NCBI RefSeq assembly: GCF_004519315.1
Contig: NZ_SOZE01000007.1
Span: forward strand, 1-64,000
Direction of reading: 5' to 3'
DNA: 64,000 nt
Origin: Mucilaginibacter psychrotolerans
GTDB taxonomy: Bacteria; Bacteroidota; Bacteroidia; Sphingobacteriales; Sphingobacteriaceae
Shown: positions 1-8,083 of the stretch, piece after piece
Numbering within the stretch: the first letter of the stretch is position 1
Layout of the letters: every line of letters begins with the position of its first letter
Notes under the pieces: model-generated
What the model was told of the DNA's origin: nothing
The model's input: only the letters and a program-made list of their open reading frames with translations
Databases searched by the model: none
Made by a program: the position numbers and the translations under genes

Positions 1-203
1 ATTACCATCGAACAACAGCAAGTCGAACAACTGGCTGCCTGACAGCTTCCGGAAACGCTTGACCGCTCCCGAGGATAAAGCCAACTTCCTTAATAGGCCC
101 TCATTAAAAACCTCATTACTAATAGATTGTAGTAAATTTCCCAACTTTTGTGTCTCGATTCTTGCGCTAAAATCATTTTTTTACCCTTAAGTTGACGGCT
201 ATG
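1..203. other. Window edge, no gene assigned
   Basis: The first 42 bases are open in frame 1 on the + strand and end in TGA at 40-42, so they could be the last 13 codons of a gene that begins outside the window. Another + frame (from base 2) is also open for about 60 codons, so the call is unsafe. The rest, up to the palindromic repeat at 204, is AT-rich with no recognisable gene. Confidence 0.3.
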
Positions 204-323
204 CCTCTTGAGAGGGGCGCGCGTTGAATTGTGTAGTGGCGGGGTGTGTTCGCCACCAAGCCATGGCGTAATGCACAGCGTGCAAACACCCCCCTCCACA
301 CCTCTCAAGAGGGGAATCGCACA
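204..323. repeat. Palindromic repeat family R1, copy 1
   Basis: About 120 bp bounded on both sides by 12-bp palindromes (CCTCTTGAGAGG left, CCTCTCAAGAGG right) and ending in GGGGAATCGCACA. The inside holds a GGGGTGTGTTCGCCA arm and a matching CAAACACCCCCC arm, so the whole unit can fold back. Two further copies in the same orientation lie at 39557-39678 and 47025-47152. It carries no credible gene; the short reading frames through it are by-products. It lies 3' of the haloperoxidase gene. Confidence 0.85.
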
Positions 324-401
324 TCGCCCCCGCTTTTAATTACTTCAAACATATTCAATTTACTGATTTTCAACATTGTTGACATTGCCACCAACAACTC
401 C

Positions 402-1721
402 CTACTTCCGCGTCTTCAATCTGCTCAATGCAAACTCCCCTATCCTGCGGCCTTCATCAACACCATTCACTATGGATGGCATATAGTGAATACCGCCATA
501 AAACCGGCTGATAGATGCCTCCGCTGCGGCCGCTTTAAAAGACGGGAAGGTACGCGCAGGGATATCAAACTGCACCTCTGTAGAATCGGTAAAGGCCGTT
601 TTATCGCCAAATAGTTTACCCAATACCACTGCGGATGCATTGGATACCACGCTATGCCCGCTGGTATATTCGGGGAAGGGCGGGGTTTGCAGCAGGGGTG
701 CCCAACGCTCATCAATGTACTGGTTGATATAGGTTTCGGGGCGTATTACCTTGCTTTTGTATTTCTCGTCCCAGCAATTGATAAAGCCATCGGCAATAGT
801 TACGGCCAGGCAGGCATAGGTCTCGGCACTGCGCACGTAATTGGCCTTGTTTTGGCGGCAAACTTCGGCTGCAATATTTATCCAATGCCCCCCGGGCGAT
901 ATCTTCTTGATGGCGAACATGGTGTGCCCGTTGTTATTCACCTTAAAGGGGTTATCATCCCAAAAAGTCGCGGTTGCGGTTTGCTCCGGCGTTAAATGCA
1001 GGCCGGTATCGCGCACGGCCAGGGCAAGTTTATAAAAATAGCTGTCGGGTTTGGTGGAAAAATTCACGGCCTTTGCCGGCTTAAACTGCTGCGCCGAATC
1101 GAGCAGAAAGGGGCGTATCTCGTTCCAGTGCGGCTCTACGCCTTTCATATAGGCGGGTGGTGTGGGTTTCCAGGTGGCATCGTCGGTTTGCACATCGTAT
1201 TTGGAGAGGGAGCGGGTGTGCTTGTAATTGTCTTTCCCGGCCCATTTCAATATCCTGTCGGCAATGAGTTTGCCGTACTGTATTGAGTTATCGTAAACAT
1301 CATCGGGCATGCCGGTTTCTTTAAATTCGGCCATCATTTGATCATGGTAGCTCTCTATCCGCCCTTCAGACATAATCATGATCTTACCTACCGTAAGTGC
1401 TGCATGGGCTACGGCAAGCGTGTAGCAGTATTGCTTACCGGCCTCGGGTTTCGGCACAGAATCCAAGCCATTCAGTTGGCCGGAAAGTGAGATGTAGTTC
1501 TTATCGCCATTAACTGCGGCCTCATAAGCCGCCACGCTAACGTAGGCATAAATACGGCTGGCCACCGGCGGCGAGTAAATATCATGCACCATTACATCAG
1601 TCACCTGCCTTACAGAACGGTGGATGAATTCCGGGTTTTCGGCAAGCTTTTGCCAGTTGCTATTGGTATGGCATGCTGCAAGCAAAAATAACGCCGCAAG
1701 GGCAATGCATATCTTCTTCAT
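402..1721 (-). CDS. Vanadium-dependent haloperoxidase / PAP2-fold phosphatase lipoprotein
   Basis: Secreted lipoprotein of 439 residues: the N-terminus has a hydrophobic stretch ending in a lipobox-like LLAAC at Cys17. The C-terminal half carries the three PAP2/vanadium-haloperoxidase anion-site motifs: Lys324 with Arg327-Pro328 (KVIRP), TSGH with His356, and SRFYGGIH with Arg406 and His412. In this superfamily the same pocket binds vanadate (halide oxidation) or phosphate (acid phosphatase), and sequence alone does not decide which. It is divergent from the FG-GAP lipoprotein at 1982 across about 260 bp, so the two may share a control region. The length fits bacterial haloperoxidase-like proteins. 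Family assignment is firm; substrate is open. Confidence 0.85.
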   Translation of the reverse strand: MKKICIALAALFLLAACHTNSNWQKLAENPEFIHRSVRQVTDVMVHDIYSPPVASRIYAYVSVAAYEAAVNGDKNYISLSGQLNGLDSVPKPEAGKQYCYTLAVAHAALTVGKIMIMSEGRIESYHDQMMAEFKETGMPDDVYDNSIQYGKLIADRILKWAGKDNYKHTRSLSKYDVQTDDATWKPTPPAYMKGVEPHWNEIRPFLLDSAQQFKPAKAVNFSTKPDSYFYKLALAVRDTGLHLTPEQTATATFWDDNPFKVNNNGHTMFAIKKISPGGHWINIAAEVCRQNKANYVRSAETYACLAVTIADGFINCWDEKYKSKVIRPETYINQYIDERWAPLLQTPPFPEYTSGHSVVSNASAVVLGKLFGDKTAFTDSTEVQFDIPARTFPSFKAAAAEASISRFYGGIHYMPSIVNGVDEGRRIGEFALSRLKTRK

Positions 1722-1981
1722 AAACGGCTACAAATTATCAGGTTGGTTGCGGCATGCGCAGCTTTTTAAATTGACAAGGCAAATATATACGCTTAAAGCA
1801 GCTTTAGCTGCCGCGATACGTTTCTGCTAACTTTTGAGATGATTTGACGAATAGCATCATTTAAAATACGTTTTCTTTACATTTAAATACCAATTATTTA
1901 CCTGCGGCATATGGCCTTACTTCGCTCAGAAAGCAAGCTTAACCAGCCCTGCCGCACATACCTTTTTTGATAATATCCGTG

Positions 1982-4900
1982 ATGTTTACTTGCAAGCAAA
2001 ACCCCTGTATAGCGTTATTAGCCTCGGCATTGTTTTTACTAACCGCATGCTCCAAAAAACCAGATGCCGACACCCTGTTTAAACTGCTTCCCGCCTCGCA
2101 AACCGGCATCGAATTTAAGAATACCATTACCGAAAGCGATAGCCTCAACATACTCAACCACCCCTACCTGTACAACGGTGCGGGCGTGGGGATAGGCGAT
2201 TTTAACCGCGACGGCAAACCCGACGTTTATTTTGCCGGCAATATGGTAGCCAGCAAGTTATTCATCAACAAAGGGAATTTAACTTTTAAAGATGCGACCG
2301 TCGCTGCGGGCGTTGGCGGCAGCGGGCAATGGTGTACCGGCATATCGGTAATAGATATCAATAACGATGGTTGGTTGGATATTTACGTGTGCGCGTCCTT
2401 CAAAAACGATCCTGCCCAGCGCAAGAATATGCTGTTCATCAACCAGGGTATCGGTAAGGATAGCATTCCAACCTTCAAAGAATCGGCAGCGGCTAATGGC
2501 TTGCAGGATACCGGCTACAGCACCCAGGCGATATTCTTCGATTATGACCATGACGGTTGGCTGGATATGTACCTGCTCACCAACTTCCTGGGTAAGGATA
2601 CCCCCGTTGCCTATCGCCCTAAACTTAACGACGGCAGCGCCGTAAATAACGACCGCCTGTACCACAACAACGGCAACGGCACGTTCAGCAATGTTACCAA
2701 ACAGGCGGGCATCCTGCTGGAGGGATTCGGCAACTCCGTTTCGGAGACGGATATAAACAACGATGGCTGGGCGGATATTTATGTGGGCAACGATTTCATT
2801 TCTAACGACATCCTGTACATCAACAACAAAAATGGCACCTTTACCAACCGCTCGTCCGAGTATTTTAAGCACTCGGGCTGGAGTGTAATGGGTTCGGATA
2901 TGGTAGATATCAACAACGACGGCATGGCCGACCTGGTATCGTTGGAGATGCTTCCCGAGGAAAACCTGCGCAAAAAAACCATGCTGGTTGGCGATAACTA
3001 CATCACCTACATCAACAACGATAAGTATAAATACGACCACCAATACATCCGCAACGTGTTGCAGCTTAACCAGGGGCAATTACCGGGCGGGCACCCGCAA
3101 TTTAGCGAGGTGGCCTATATGGCAGGCGTTTACCAAACCGACTGGAGCTGGACACCTTTGGTGACCGATTTTGATAACGATGGTTACCGCGATATGGTGA
3201 TCACCAACGGCTACCCGCGCGACGTAACGGATTTGGACCACGCTCTATACACCAACGACCAGGGCCGCACCGTAAAAGAAAACACCACGCTTGCCGCTGC
3301 AGATTCCTTCCCGGTGGTAAAAACAGCCAGTTACGCGTTCCGCAATAAGGGCGGGTATATGTTTAACGACCAATCGAAAGACTGGGGGATAACCAAGCCA
3401 ACCTTCTCTACCGGCGGCGTATATGCCGATCTGGATAACGACGGCGATATGGACCTGGTCATCAACAACATCAACGATGATGCATTCGTGTATGAGAACA
3501 CCCTCAAAAGTAAAACACACCTGGATAAATCCCACAATTACCTCAAAGTCGCGCTGGAGGGAGACGATAAAAACAAGGGCGGCATAGGTGCGACCATCCG
3601 CATTTATTACCAGGGCAAGCAACAATTTTACGATCAGCAGCCTTGCCGCGGCTACATGAGCACGGTAGATGCGCTGGCGCATTTCGGGCTGGGCGCGGCT
3701 ACCAATGTAGATTCGTTACGAATACGCTGGGCCGATGGCAAAACACAACTGCTAACCAACCTTAAAACTAGCCAAACGGTAAAGCTCAAGTATAAAAATA
3801 GTGCAGGGAACTACCCGCCGGGCATACCGGCCATAGCAAGCCCAATCTTTAAGCCTGTGAACGTCGAGCTGGGCATCAACTACACGCACCAGGAAAAGGA
3901 TGCTATCGACTACAACATCCAACCTACGCTACCGCATAAGCTAAGCCAGCATGGCCCATGCATAGCCGTTGGCGATATCGACAAAAACGGCTTCGACGAT
4001 TTTTTCGTGGGTGGCTCGGCTGGTAACAAAGGCGTGTTTTTTATGCAAAGCGCGGGCGGTCATTTCACCATGGATAATAAACGCTTCCTGAACGAGGAGT
4101 TTAAAGAGGAAGAAGATATGGGTGCCATCTTGTTTGATGCCAATGGCGATGGCAACCTGGATTTGTATGTAGCAAGCGGCAGCTTTGAATTCCCTAAGGG
4201 CCACACCACTGCACAAGACAGGTTATACATCAACAACGGCAGAGGGCAGTTCGAGCGCGATTATGCGGCTATCCCGGTAGAATACGATAACGGTTCCTGC
4301 GTGCGCGCTGCTGACTACGATGGCGATGGCGATTTGGACCTTTTTGTTGGCGGGCGTTCAGTTTCAGGGGCCTACCCCTCCTCTCCGGCAAGCCATATCC
4401 TGCAAAATAACCACGGCGTATTTGCCGATGTTACCGTGCAGCTATGCCCTCAATTGGCGCAAGGCGGCATGATTACCGATGCCCTTTGGAGCGATTTTAA
4501 CAACGACGGCAAGATAGATTTGGTTGTAGTTGGCGAATGGATGCCGGTTACTTTTTACCAAAATACGGGTAGCGGCTTCAGCAATGCTAATGCGGCATCG
4601 GGCATCAGCAGCCATGTAGGTTGGTGGAACAGCATCGTAGCCGGTGATTTCAATAAGGACGGCAAAACGGACTACATTGCCGGCAACCTCGGCCAAAATT
4701 CCAATTACAAAGCATCGGCAACGCAACCTATGAGCATCATCGGCAAGGATGTAGATGGCAATGGCTCTTTCGATGCCATGATATTCTGTTACATGAAAGC
4801 GGAGGACGGCACGCAAAAAGCCTTCCCCATGCACACCCGCGATGACCTCATTAGCCAGGTTATCGGCATCCGCAAAAAGTATCCAACTTATAAAGGCTTC

Positions 4901-5548
4901 GGCCGGGCCACTATGCAGAATCTTTGGAGCGCACAGGATAAAGAAGGTGCGTTGGAGTTGACCGCTACCGATATGAATACCAGCTATATCCAAAACCATG
5001 GCAGCGGCAAATTCAGCATAGCGGCTATGCCTTTGGCTGCCCAGATGGCCCCGGTTTACGGCATGGTGGCCGAAGATATCGACCTTGACGGCAACCTGGA
5101 CCTACTGATGAGCGGCAACGATTTCGGGATGGAACCCTTTACCGGCAGGCACGATGCCTTTATGGGCCTCTATTTAAAAGGCAATGGCAAAGGCGGCTTC
5201 GCACCTGTCGATATGCCCAAAAGCGGCATCTGTATAAACGGTGATGGCAAAGCGCTGGCCACCATCGTATCCGGCAACAAACAACTATTCGTGGCCACCC
5301 AAAACCAGGGCAGCATGCAGGTTTACCAAAAGGCCGGCAACCAACAAGCGAAATGGCTTAAGCTGAACCCGGGAGATTTCTGTGCGGAGATTACCTACAA
5401 AAACGGCAGTAAGCAAAAGGTAGAATTCTACTATGGCTCAACCTACCTGTCGCAATCATCACGCGTGCTGAAGCTACAGTCGAACATAACTACGGTTACC
5501 ATCACAAGCTTCAATGGCAGTAAAAGGGAGGTGAAGATTTCTTTTTAG
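1982..5548 (+). CDS. FG-GAP/VCBS repeat lipoprotein with ASPIC/UnbV domain
   Basis: Very large surface lipoprotein (1188 residues from the ATG at 1982; a TTG 15 bases upstream is less likely because the signal sequence starts neatly at MFTCKQ). The signal peptide ends in lipobox LTAC. Many FG-GAP/VCBS blades follow, each with a calcium-loop type motif such as DINNDGWLDIYV, DFNRDGKPDVYF or DYDGDGDLDLFV, forming two propeller-like blocks. Between them, around residues 510-605, is an ASPIC/UnbV domain (GGIGATIRI, CRGYMS, HFGLG, RIRWADG). Proteins of this build are common beside Bacteroidota uptake loci, where they are presumed to bind glycans or proteins at the cell surface; no activity is established. 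Neighbours are a divergent PAP2-fold gene and a convergent VOC gene that ends 10 bp away. Confidence 0.88.
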   Translation: MFTCKQNPCIALLASALFLLTACSKKPDADTLFKLLPASQTGIEFKNTITESDSLNILNHPYLYNGAGVGIGDFNRDGKPDVYFAGNMVASKLFINKGNLTFKDATVAAGVGGSGQWCTGISVIDINNDGWLDIYVCASFKNDPAQRKNMLFINQGIGKDSIPTFKESAAANGLQDTGYSTQAIFFDYDHDGWLDMYLLTNFLGKDTPVAYRPKLNDGSAVNNDRLYHNNGNGTFSNVTKQAGILLEGFGNSVSETDINNDGWADIYVGNDFISNDILYINNKNGTFTNRSSEYFKHSGWSVMGSDMVDINNDGMADLVSLEMLPEENLRKKTMLVGDNYITYINNDKYKYDHQYIRNVLQLNQGQLPGGHPQFSEVAYMAGVYQTDWSWTPLVTDFDNDGYRDMVITNGYPRDVTDLDHALYTNDQGRTVKENTTLAAADSFPVVKTASYAFRNKGGYMFNDQSKDWGITKPTFSTGGVYADLDNDGDMDLVINNINDDAFVYENTLKSKTHLDKSHNYLKVALEGDDKNKGGIGATIRIYYQGKQQFYDQQPCRGYMSTVDALAHFGLGAATNVDSLRIRWADGKTQLLTNLKTSQTVKLKYKNSAGNYPPGIPAIASPIFKPVNVELGINYTHQEKDAIDYNIQPTLPHKLSQHGPCIAVGDIDKNGFDDFFVGGSAGNKGVFFMQSAGGHFTMDNKRFLNEEFKEEEDMGAILFDANGDGNLDLYVASGSFEFPKGHTTAQDRLYINNGRGQFERDYAAIPVEYDNGSCVRAADYDGDGDLDLFVGGRSVSGAYPSSPASHILQNNHGVFADVTVQLCPQLAQGGMITDALWSDFNNDGKIDLVVVGEWMPVTFYQNTGSGFSNANAASGISSHVGWWNSIVAGDFNKDGKTDYIAGNLGQNSNYKASATQPMSIIGKDVDGNGSFDAMIFCYMKAEDGTQKAFPMHTRDDLISQVIGIRKKYPTYKGFGRATMQNLWSAQDKEGALELTATDMNTSYIQNHGSGKFSIAAMPLAAQMAPVYGMVAEDIDLDGNLDLLMSGNDFGMEPFTGRHDAFMGLYLKGNGKGGFAPVDMPKSGICINGDGKALATIVSGNKQLFVATQNQGSMQVYQKAGNQQAKWLKLNPGDFCAEITYKNGSKQKVEFYYGSTYLSQSSRVLKLQSNITTVTITSFNGSKREVKISF

Positions 5549-5558
5549 CCCTCCCTCT

Positions 5559-5969
5559 TTAGTTTTTACCGCTGAACTTTTTGATGGCCTGCGGCGTTAC
5601 TGGCGTAAAAAAGTTAACCAGGTTGCCCTCCGGGTCGCGGAAGAGGAGTGATCTGTTTCCCCAGGGCATTGTTGTGGGTTCTTGCACCAATGCCTCGCCA
5701 AGGAAATCTTTAAGGCGTACATAATCCTGGTCTACATCCTCAACCAAAAACTCTATAATGGCTGTACGGTTCTGTGCAGCTTGTGCAATCTCCGGCCCGC
5801 CAAAAAATTGCAAGGTATCCGTACCGCCGAATGCCAGCGTAGCCGATTTGGTTTGCAGCTCGGCAAAACTATCGGTAAACCATGTTGCGGGCACGGCGGT
5901 TATATGCGCATAAAAGCCTACTAATTTTTCAACATCTGCGGCGATAATCCTAATTGAAACCAAGTTCAT
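5559..5969 (-). CDS. VOC (glyoxalase/bleomycin resistance) superfamily protein
   Basis: A 136-residue cytosolic protein when started at the ATG at 5969. A longer frame exists to 6152, but its extra 61 residues are not VOC-like and contain no signal sequence, so the shorter start is chosen. The body has the beta-alpha-beta-beta-beta pattern of VOC proteins, opening with VSIRIIAADVEKLVGFY and closing with FRDPEGNLVNFFTP, where the Glu of DPEGN is the usual last metal ligand. Members include dioxygenases, lyases and antibiotic-binding proteins; the substrate cannot be told here. It stands alone, convergent with the large lipoprotein gene. Confidence 0.8.
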   Translation of the reverse strand: MNLVSIRIIAADVEKLVGFYAHITAVPATWFTDSFAELQTKSATLAFGGTDTLQFFGGPEIAQAAQNRTAIIEFLVEDVDQDYVRLKDFLGEALVQEPTTMPWGNRSLLFRDPEGNLVNFFTPVTPQAIKKFSGKN

Positions 5970-6121
5970 ATTGTCTATTTTTATATCTAAAACAGCAGGC
6001 CGAATACCGGCAGTGCTTTGAATAGTAAAACTAAAAACCACCGGTGACAACCCTATGTCAGCAGGACCAGGCTTTTTTTCTAATTGTGTTAAAAAAACAG
6101 TGGTAGTATTTAAAGCACGCA

Positions 6122-6160
6122 GGCGGTTATCGGCCAAATTAATCTTTGCCAATAACCGCC
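6122..6160 (-). terminator. Strong hairpin 3' of the acid phosphatase gene
   Basis: GGCGGTTATCGGC and GCCAATAACCGCC form a 13-bp stem with one mismatch around a 13-base loop, 25 bp past the stop of the phosphatase gene. No clean T-run follows on the minus strand, so it may be an RNA-stabilising hairpin rather than an intrinsic terminator. Confidence 0.45.
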
Positions 6161-6184
6161 TATATTGCCTGTTCGTGGTGCCTT

Positions 6185-7162
6185 TTATTTACTCAGCTCA
6201 GTTTCATAAAGCACCTTGCCGCTATAATTGATGGCCTTAACCCTCAGCTTATCTGCATTGATAGAAAAGTACATAAAGCCATGCTCTGATGCCTGAAACT
6301 TTGCATAGGGGATGCCTGTGGTAACAGGTGTAAGTTCAGACCCTGCGCCGGAGATAAACTGATGCGTAAAGCCTTCGGGTTTGAGGTGCTGCAGGGAATG
6401 ATCGTGGCCGGAGAGGTATAGGTCGGCCTTGTACTTGTTCAGCGTATCGGTAATGATTTTGCGCACGGTAAGCGTATCGAAGTTTTTGATGCGCGGGCCA
6501 ACCGTATAGGCCGGGTGGTGGCCTATTACGATCTTCCACTTCACTTCGGCTGATGCATTCTTGAAGGTTTCATCCAGCCAAACCATCTGCTTATCTACGT
6601 AGTCTTTCTTGTCCTCAAACAGCATCGGATCGGTATCGATAAACACAAATAGTACGGTACCGGGTTTGTGCTTATCCAGCTTCATTTCTTTGGCGTAATA
6701 GCGCGCGGGCATGCACCAGCGGCGGCTTACCTTGCTGTAGCGTATCTGTGCATCGGGGTCGGCAATATAATCGTGGTTGCCCAGCACGGGGTACCAATCA
6801 CATTGCAGGGAATGCGCTGTATAAATATTCTCGAAGGAGAAATTCCATAGCGGGTCACGCTCGCTGATAACGCCCTTGGGATAAAAATTATCGCCTACAG
6901 ATATTACGAAATCATTAGGGTTGGCCGCACCCCAAAGACCCATTTGTTTGGCTACTTCAGTTTGGTCATATTCGCCGTTGCGGCCCCAGTCGCCAAGCGC
7001 CATAAAGTGCAGGTCGTAACCGTCGTCATTGGCGGCGCGTGGCGATACATCTTCGCTATCTAAATGGGTAATGCCGCTATCTGCTATGCCCTCCAGCGGG
7101 CCCAATAACGATACACCGAAAGCCGTCAAGCCGGCGTTCTTCACAAAATCTCTCCGTTTCAT
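6185..7162 (-). CDS. TRAP-type purple acid phosphatase, Tat-like signal
   Basis: A 325-residue exported metallophosphoesterase resembling mammalian tartrate-resistant acid phosphatase (ACP5). The N-terminus MKRRDFVKNAG is a twin-arginine-like export signal. Metal-binding motifs appear in the expected order: GDWG (Asp58), GDNFY (Asp91 and Tyr94, the purple-colour tyrosine ligand), GNHD (Asn129, His130), GHHP (His215) and SGHDH (His253, His255). The segment AQIRYSKVSRRW after GNHD is also ACP5-like. The family hydrolyses phosphomonoesters, including phosphoproteins, with a dinuclear metal centre. It sits 31 bp behind the PTP-fold phosphatase and downstream of a SusC/SusD pair, which points to use of phosphorylated compounds. 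Confidence 0.88.
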   Translation of the reverse strand: MKRRDFVKNAGLTAFGVSLLGPLEGIADSGITHLDSEDVSPRAANDDGYDLHFMALGDWGRNGEYDQTEVAKQMGLWGAANPNDFVISVGDNFYPKGVISERDPLWNFSFENIYTAHSLQCDWYPVLGNHDYIADPDAQIRYSKVSRRWCMPARYYAKEMKLDKHKPGTVLFVFIDTDPMLFEDKKDYVDKQMVWLDETFKNASAEVKWKIVIGHHPAYTVGPRIKNFDTLTVRKIITDTLNKYKADLYLSGHDHSLQHLKPEGFTHQFISGAGSELTPVTTGIPYAKFQASEHGFMYFSINADKLRVKAINYSGKVLYETELSK

Positions 7163-7193
7163 AATACTACTGTACTGATGTTTAAAGCTACTA

Positions 7194-8018
7194 CTATTCC
7201 AGGTATTTGCTTTTAAGGGCCGTAAGCTGTTTGTTGTTCAGCTTCAACTGCTCCTTTATAAAATTATCTACCGAGCCATATTGCTTATTGATAGCGGCGA
7301 AGGTAGCATCCAGATACTCTTTCTTGGCACTCATCATCGAGCGGGCGGTGCCTTCGTCCATATGCATCATGCCCACCATGCCTTTAATCGAGCGGTCGTT
7401 ATCGGCTGTGCGGTAATAGTTGGTGGCGGTGTAATCGGCCATTATGGTTTCGTAGGGTACGCCCAGGCTGTACAGGAACAGGGCAGCGGCAATGCCGGTG
7501 CGGTCTTTACCGGCGGTGCAATGGAATACCAGGCTTTGGTCGGCAGGTACGGCAAGCAATTTATCAAAGAAGGGGCGGTAACGTTCGGCCAGGTAGCGGG
7601 TATTGCTGTAGTAAGCCGTCATGATAGAGTCTCCGCTGTTTTTTGGCGCGGTCATAATCTGTTTCATCCAAAAGCTTAAGCTATCACTTCCGGCCGGGCA
7701 CAAAACGTAGTCGGTACCGGGGTTTAGCTTATCCGGCTGTTGCTGCGCTTCCTGGTGCCCGCGCAAATCAACATCGTAGGATATTTTCTTATCGCGCAGC
7801 ACAGCCAGGTCGGCATCGGTAAGCCTGCTGATATCAGCACTACGGTACACCTTTCCCCATTTAACCGTTTTGCCCGATGTGGTTTTGTAACCACCCAGAT
7901 CCCTGAAGTTTGCTGCGCCATGCAAAGCTACCATGCGCCTGGCGCTATCTGCAACCTGTGCTTTGCTGCCAGCCGCGAAGGCCACGAGTAAGGTTAATGC
8001 GAAGAATATCTTTTTCAT
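7194..8018 (-). CDS. Secreted tyrosine/inositide phosphatase (PTP fold, PtpB-like)
   Basis: A 274-residue protein with a cleavable signal peptide (MKKIFFALTLLVAFAAGSKAQ). The PTP P-loop reads HCTAGKDRTG with Cys167 as nucleophile and Arg173. An upstream NFRDLGGY motif (residues 37-44) and the Lys-Asp inside the P-loop place it in the Y_phosphatase3 group that includes mycobacterial PtpB, whose members act on phosphotyrosine, phosphoserine and phosphoinositides. Here it should be periplasmic or outside the cell. It follows the SusD gene after a 65-bp gap that contains a good terminator hairpin, and precedes the acid phosphatase by 31 bp. The two phosphatases are probably cotranscribed. Confidence 0.85.
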   Translation of the reverse strand: MKKIFFALTLLVAFAAGSKAQVADSARRMVALHGAANFRDLGGYKTTSGKTVKWGKVYRSADISRLTDADLAVLRDKKISYDVDLRGHQEAQQQPDKLNPGTDYVLCPAGSDSLSFWMKQIMTAPKNSGDSIMTAYYSNTRYLAERYRPFFDKLLAVPADQSLVFHCTAGKDRTGIAAALFLYSLGVPYETIMADYTATNYYRTADNDRSIKGMVGMMHMDEGTARSMMSAKKEYLDATFAAINKQYGSVDNFIKEQLKLNNKQLTALKSKYLE

Positions 8019-8030
8019 TTCTTTTTATAA

Positions 8031-8064
8031 TTAAAAAGCAGGGGTTGCAAATGCAACCCCTGCT
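8031..8064 (-). terminator. Intrinsic terminator between SusD and the phosphatase genes
   Basis: AGCAGGGGTTGCA and TGCAACCCCTGCT form a perfect 13-bp GC-rich stem around two bases, followed on the minus strand by TTTTTAATT. It should end or attenuate transcription from the SusC/SusD pair before the PTP gene, so the phosphatases would be made at a lower level or from their own promoter. Confidence 0.8.
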
Positions 8065-8083
8065 GTGTATAGTTAAATGTTGA

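Noticed and set aside
90..308. Short minus-strand reading frame of 72 codons
   Set aside because: It is a translation of the R1 palindromic repeat plus flank; the same kind of peptide appears at the other repeat copies.
2279..3079. Long antisense frame of 266 codons inside the FG-GAP gene
   Set aside because: Composition mirrors the repetitive DINNDG coding strand; no family features, so a shadow.
5970..6152. 61-residue N-terminal extension of the VOC protein
   Set aside because: Not VOC-like, no signal sequence, and it runs through a hairpin region; the ATG at 5969 starts the family domain.
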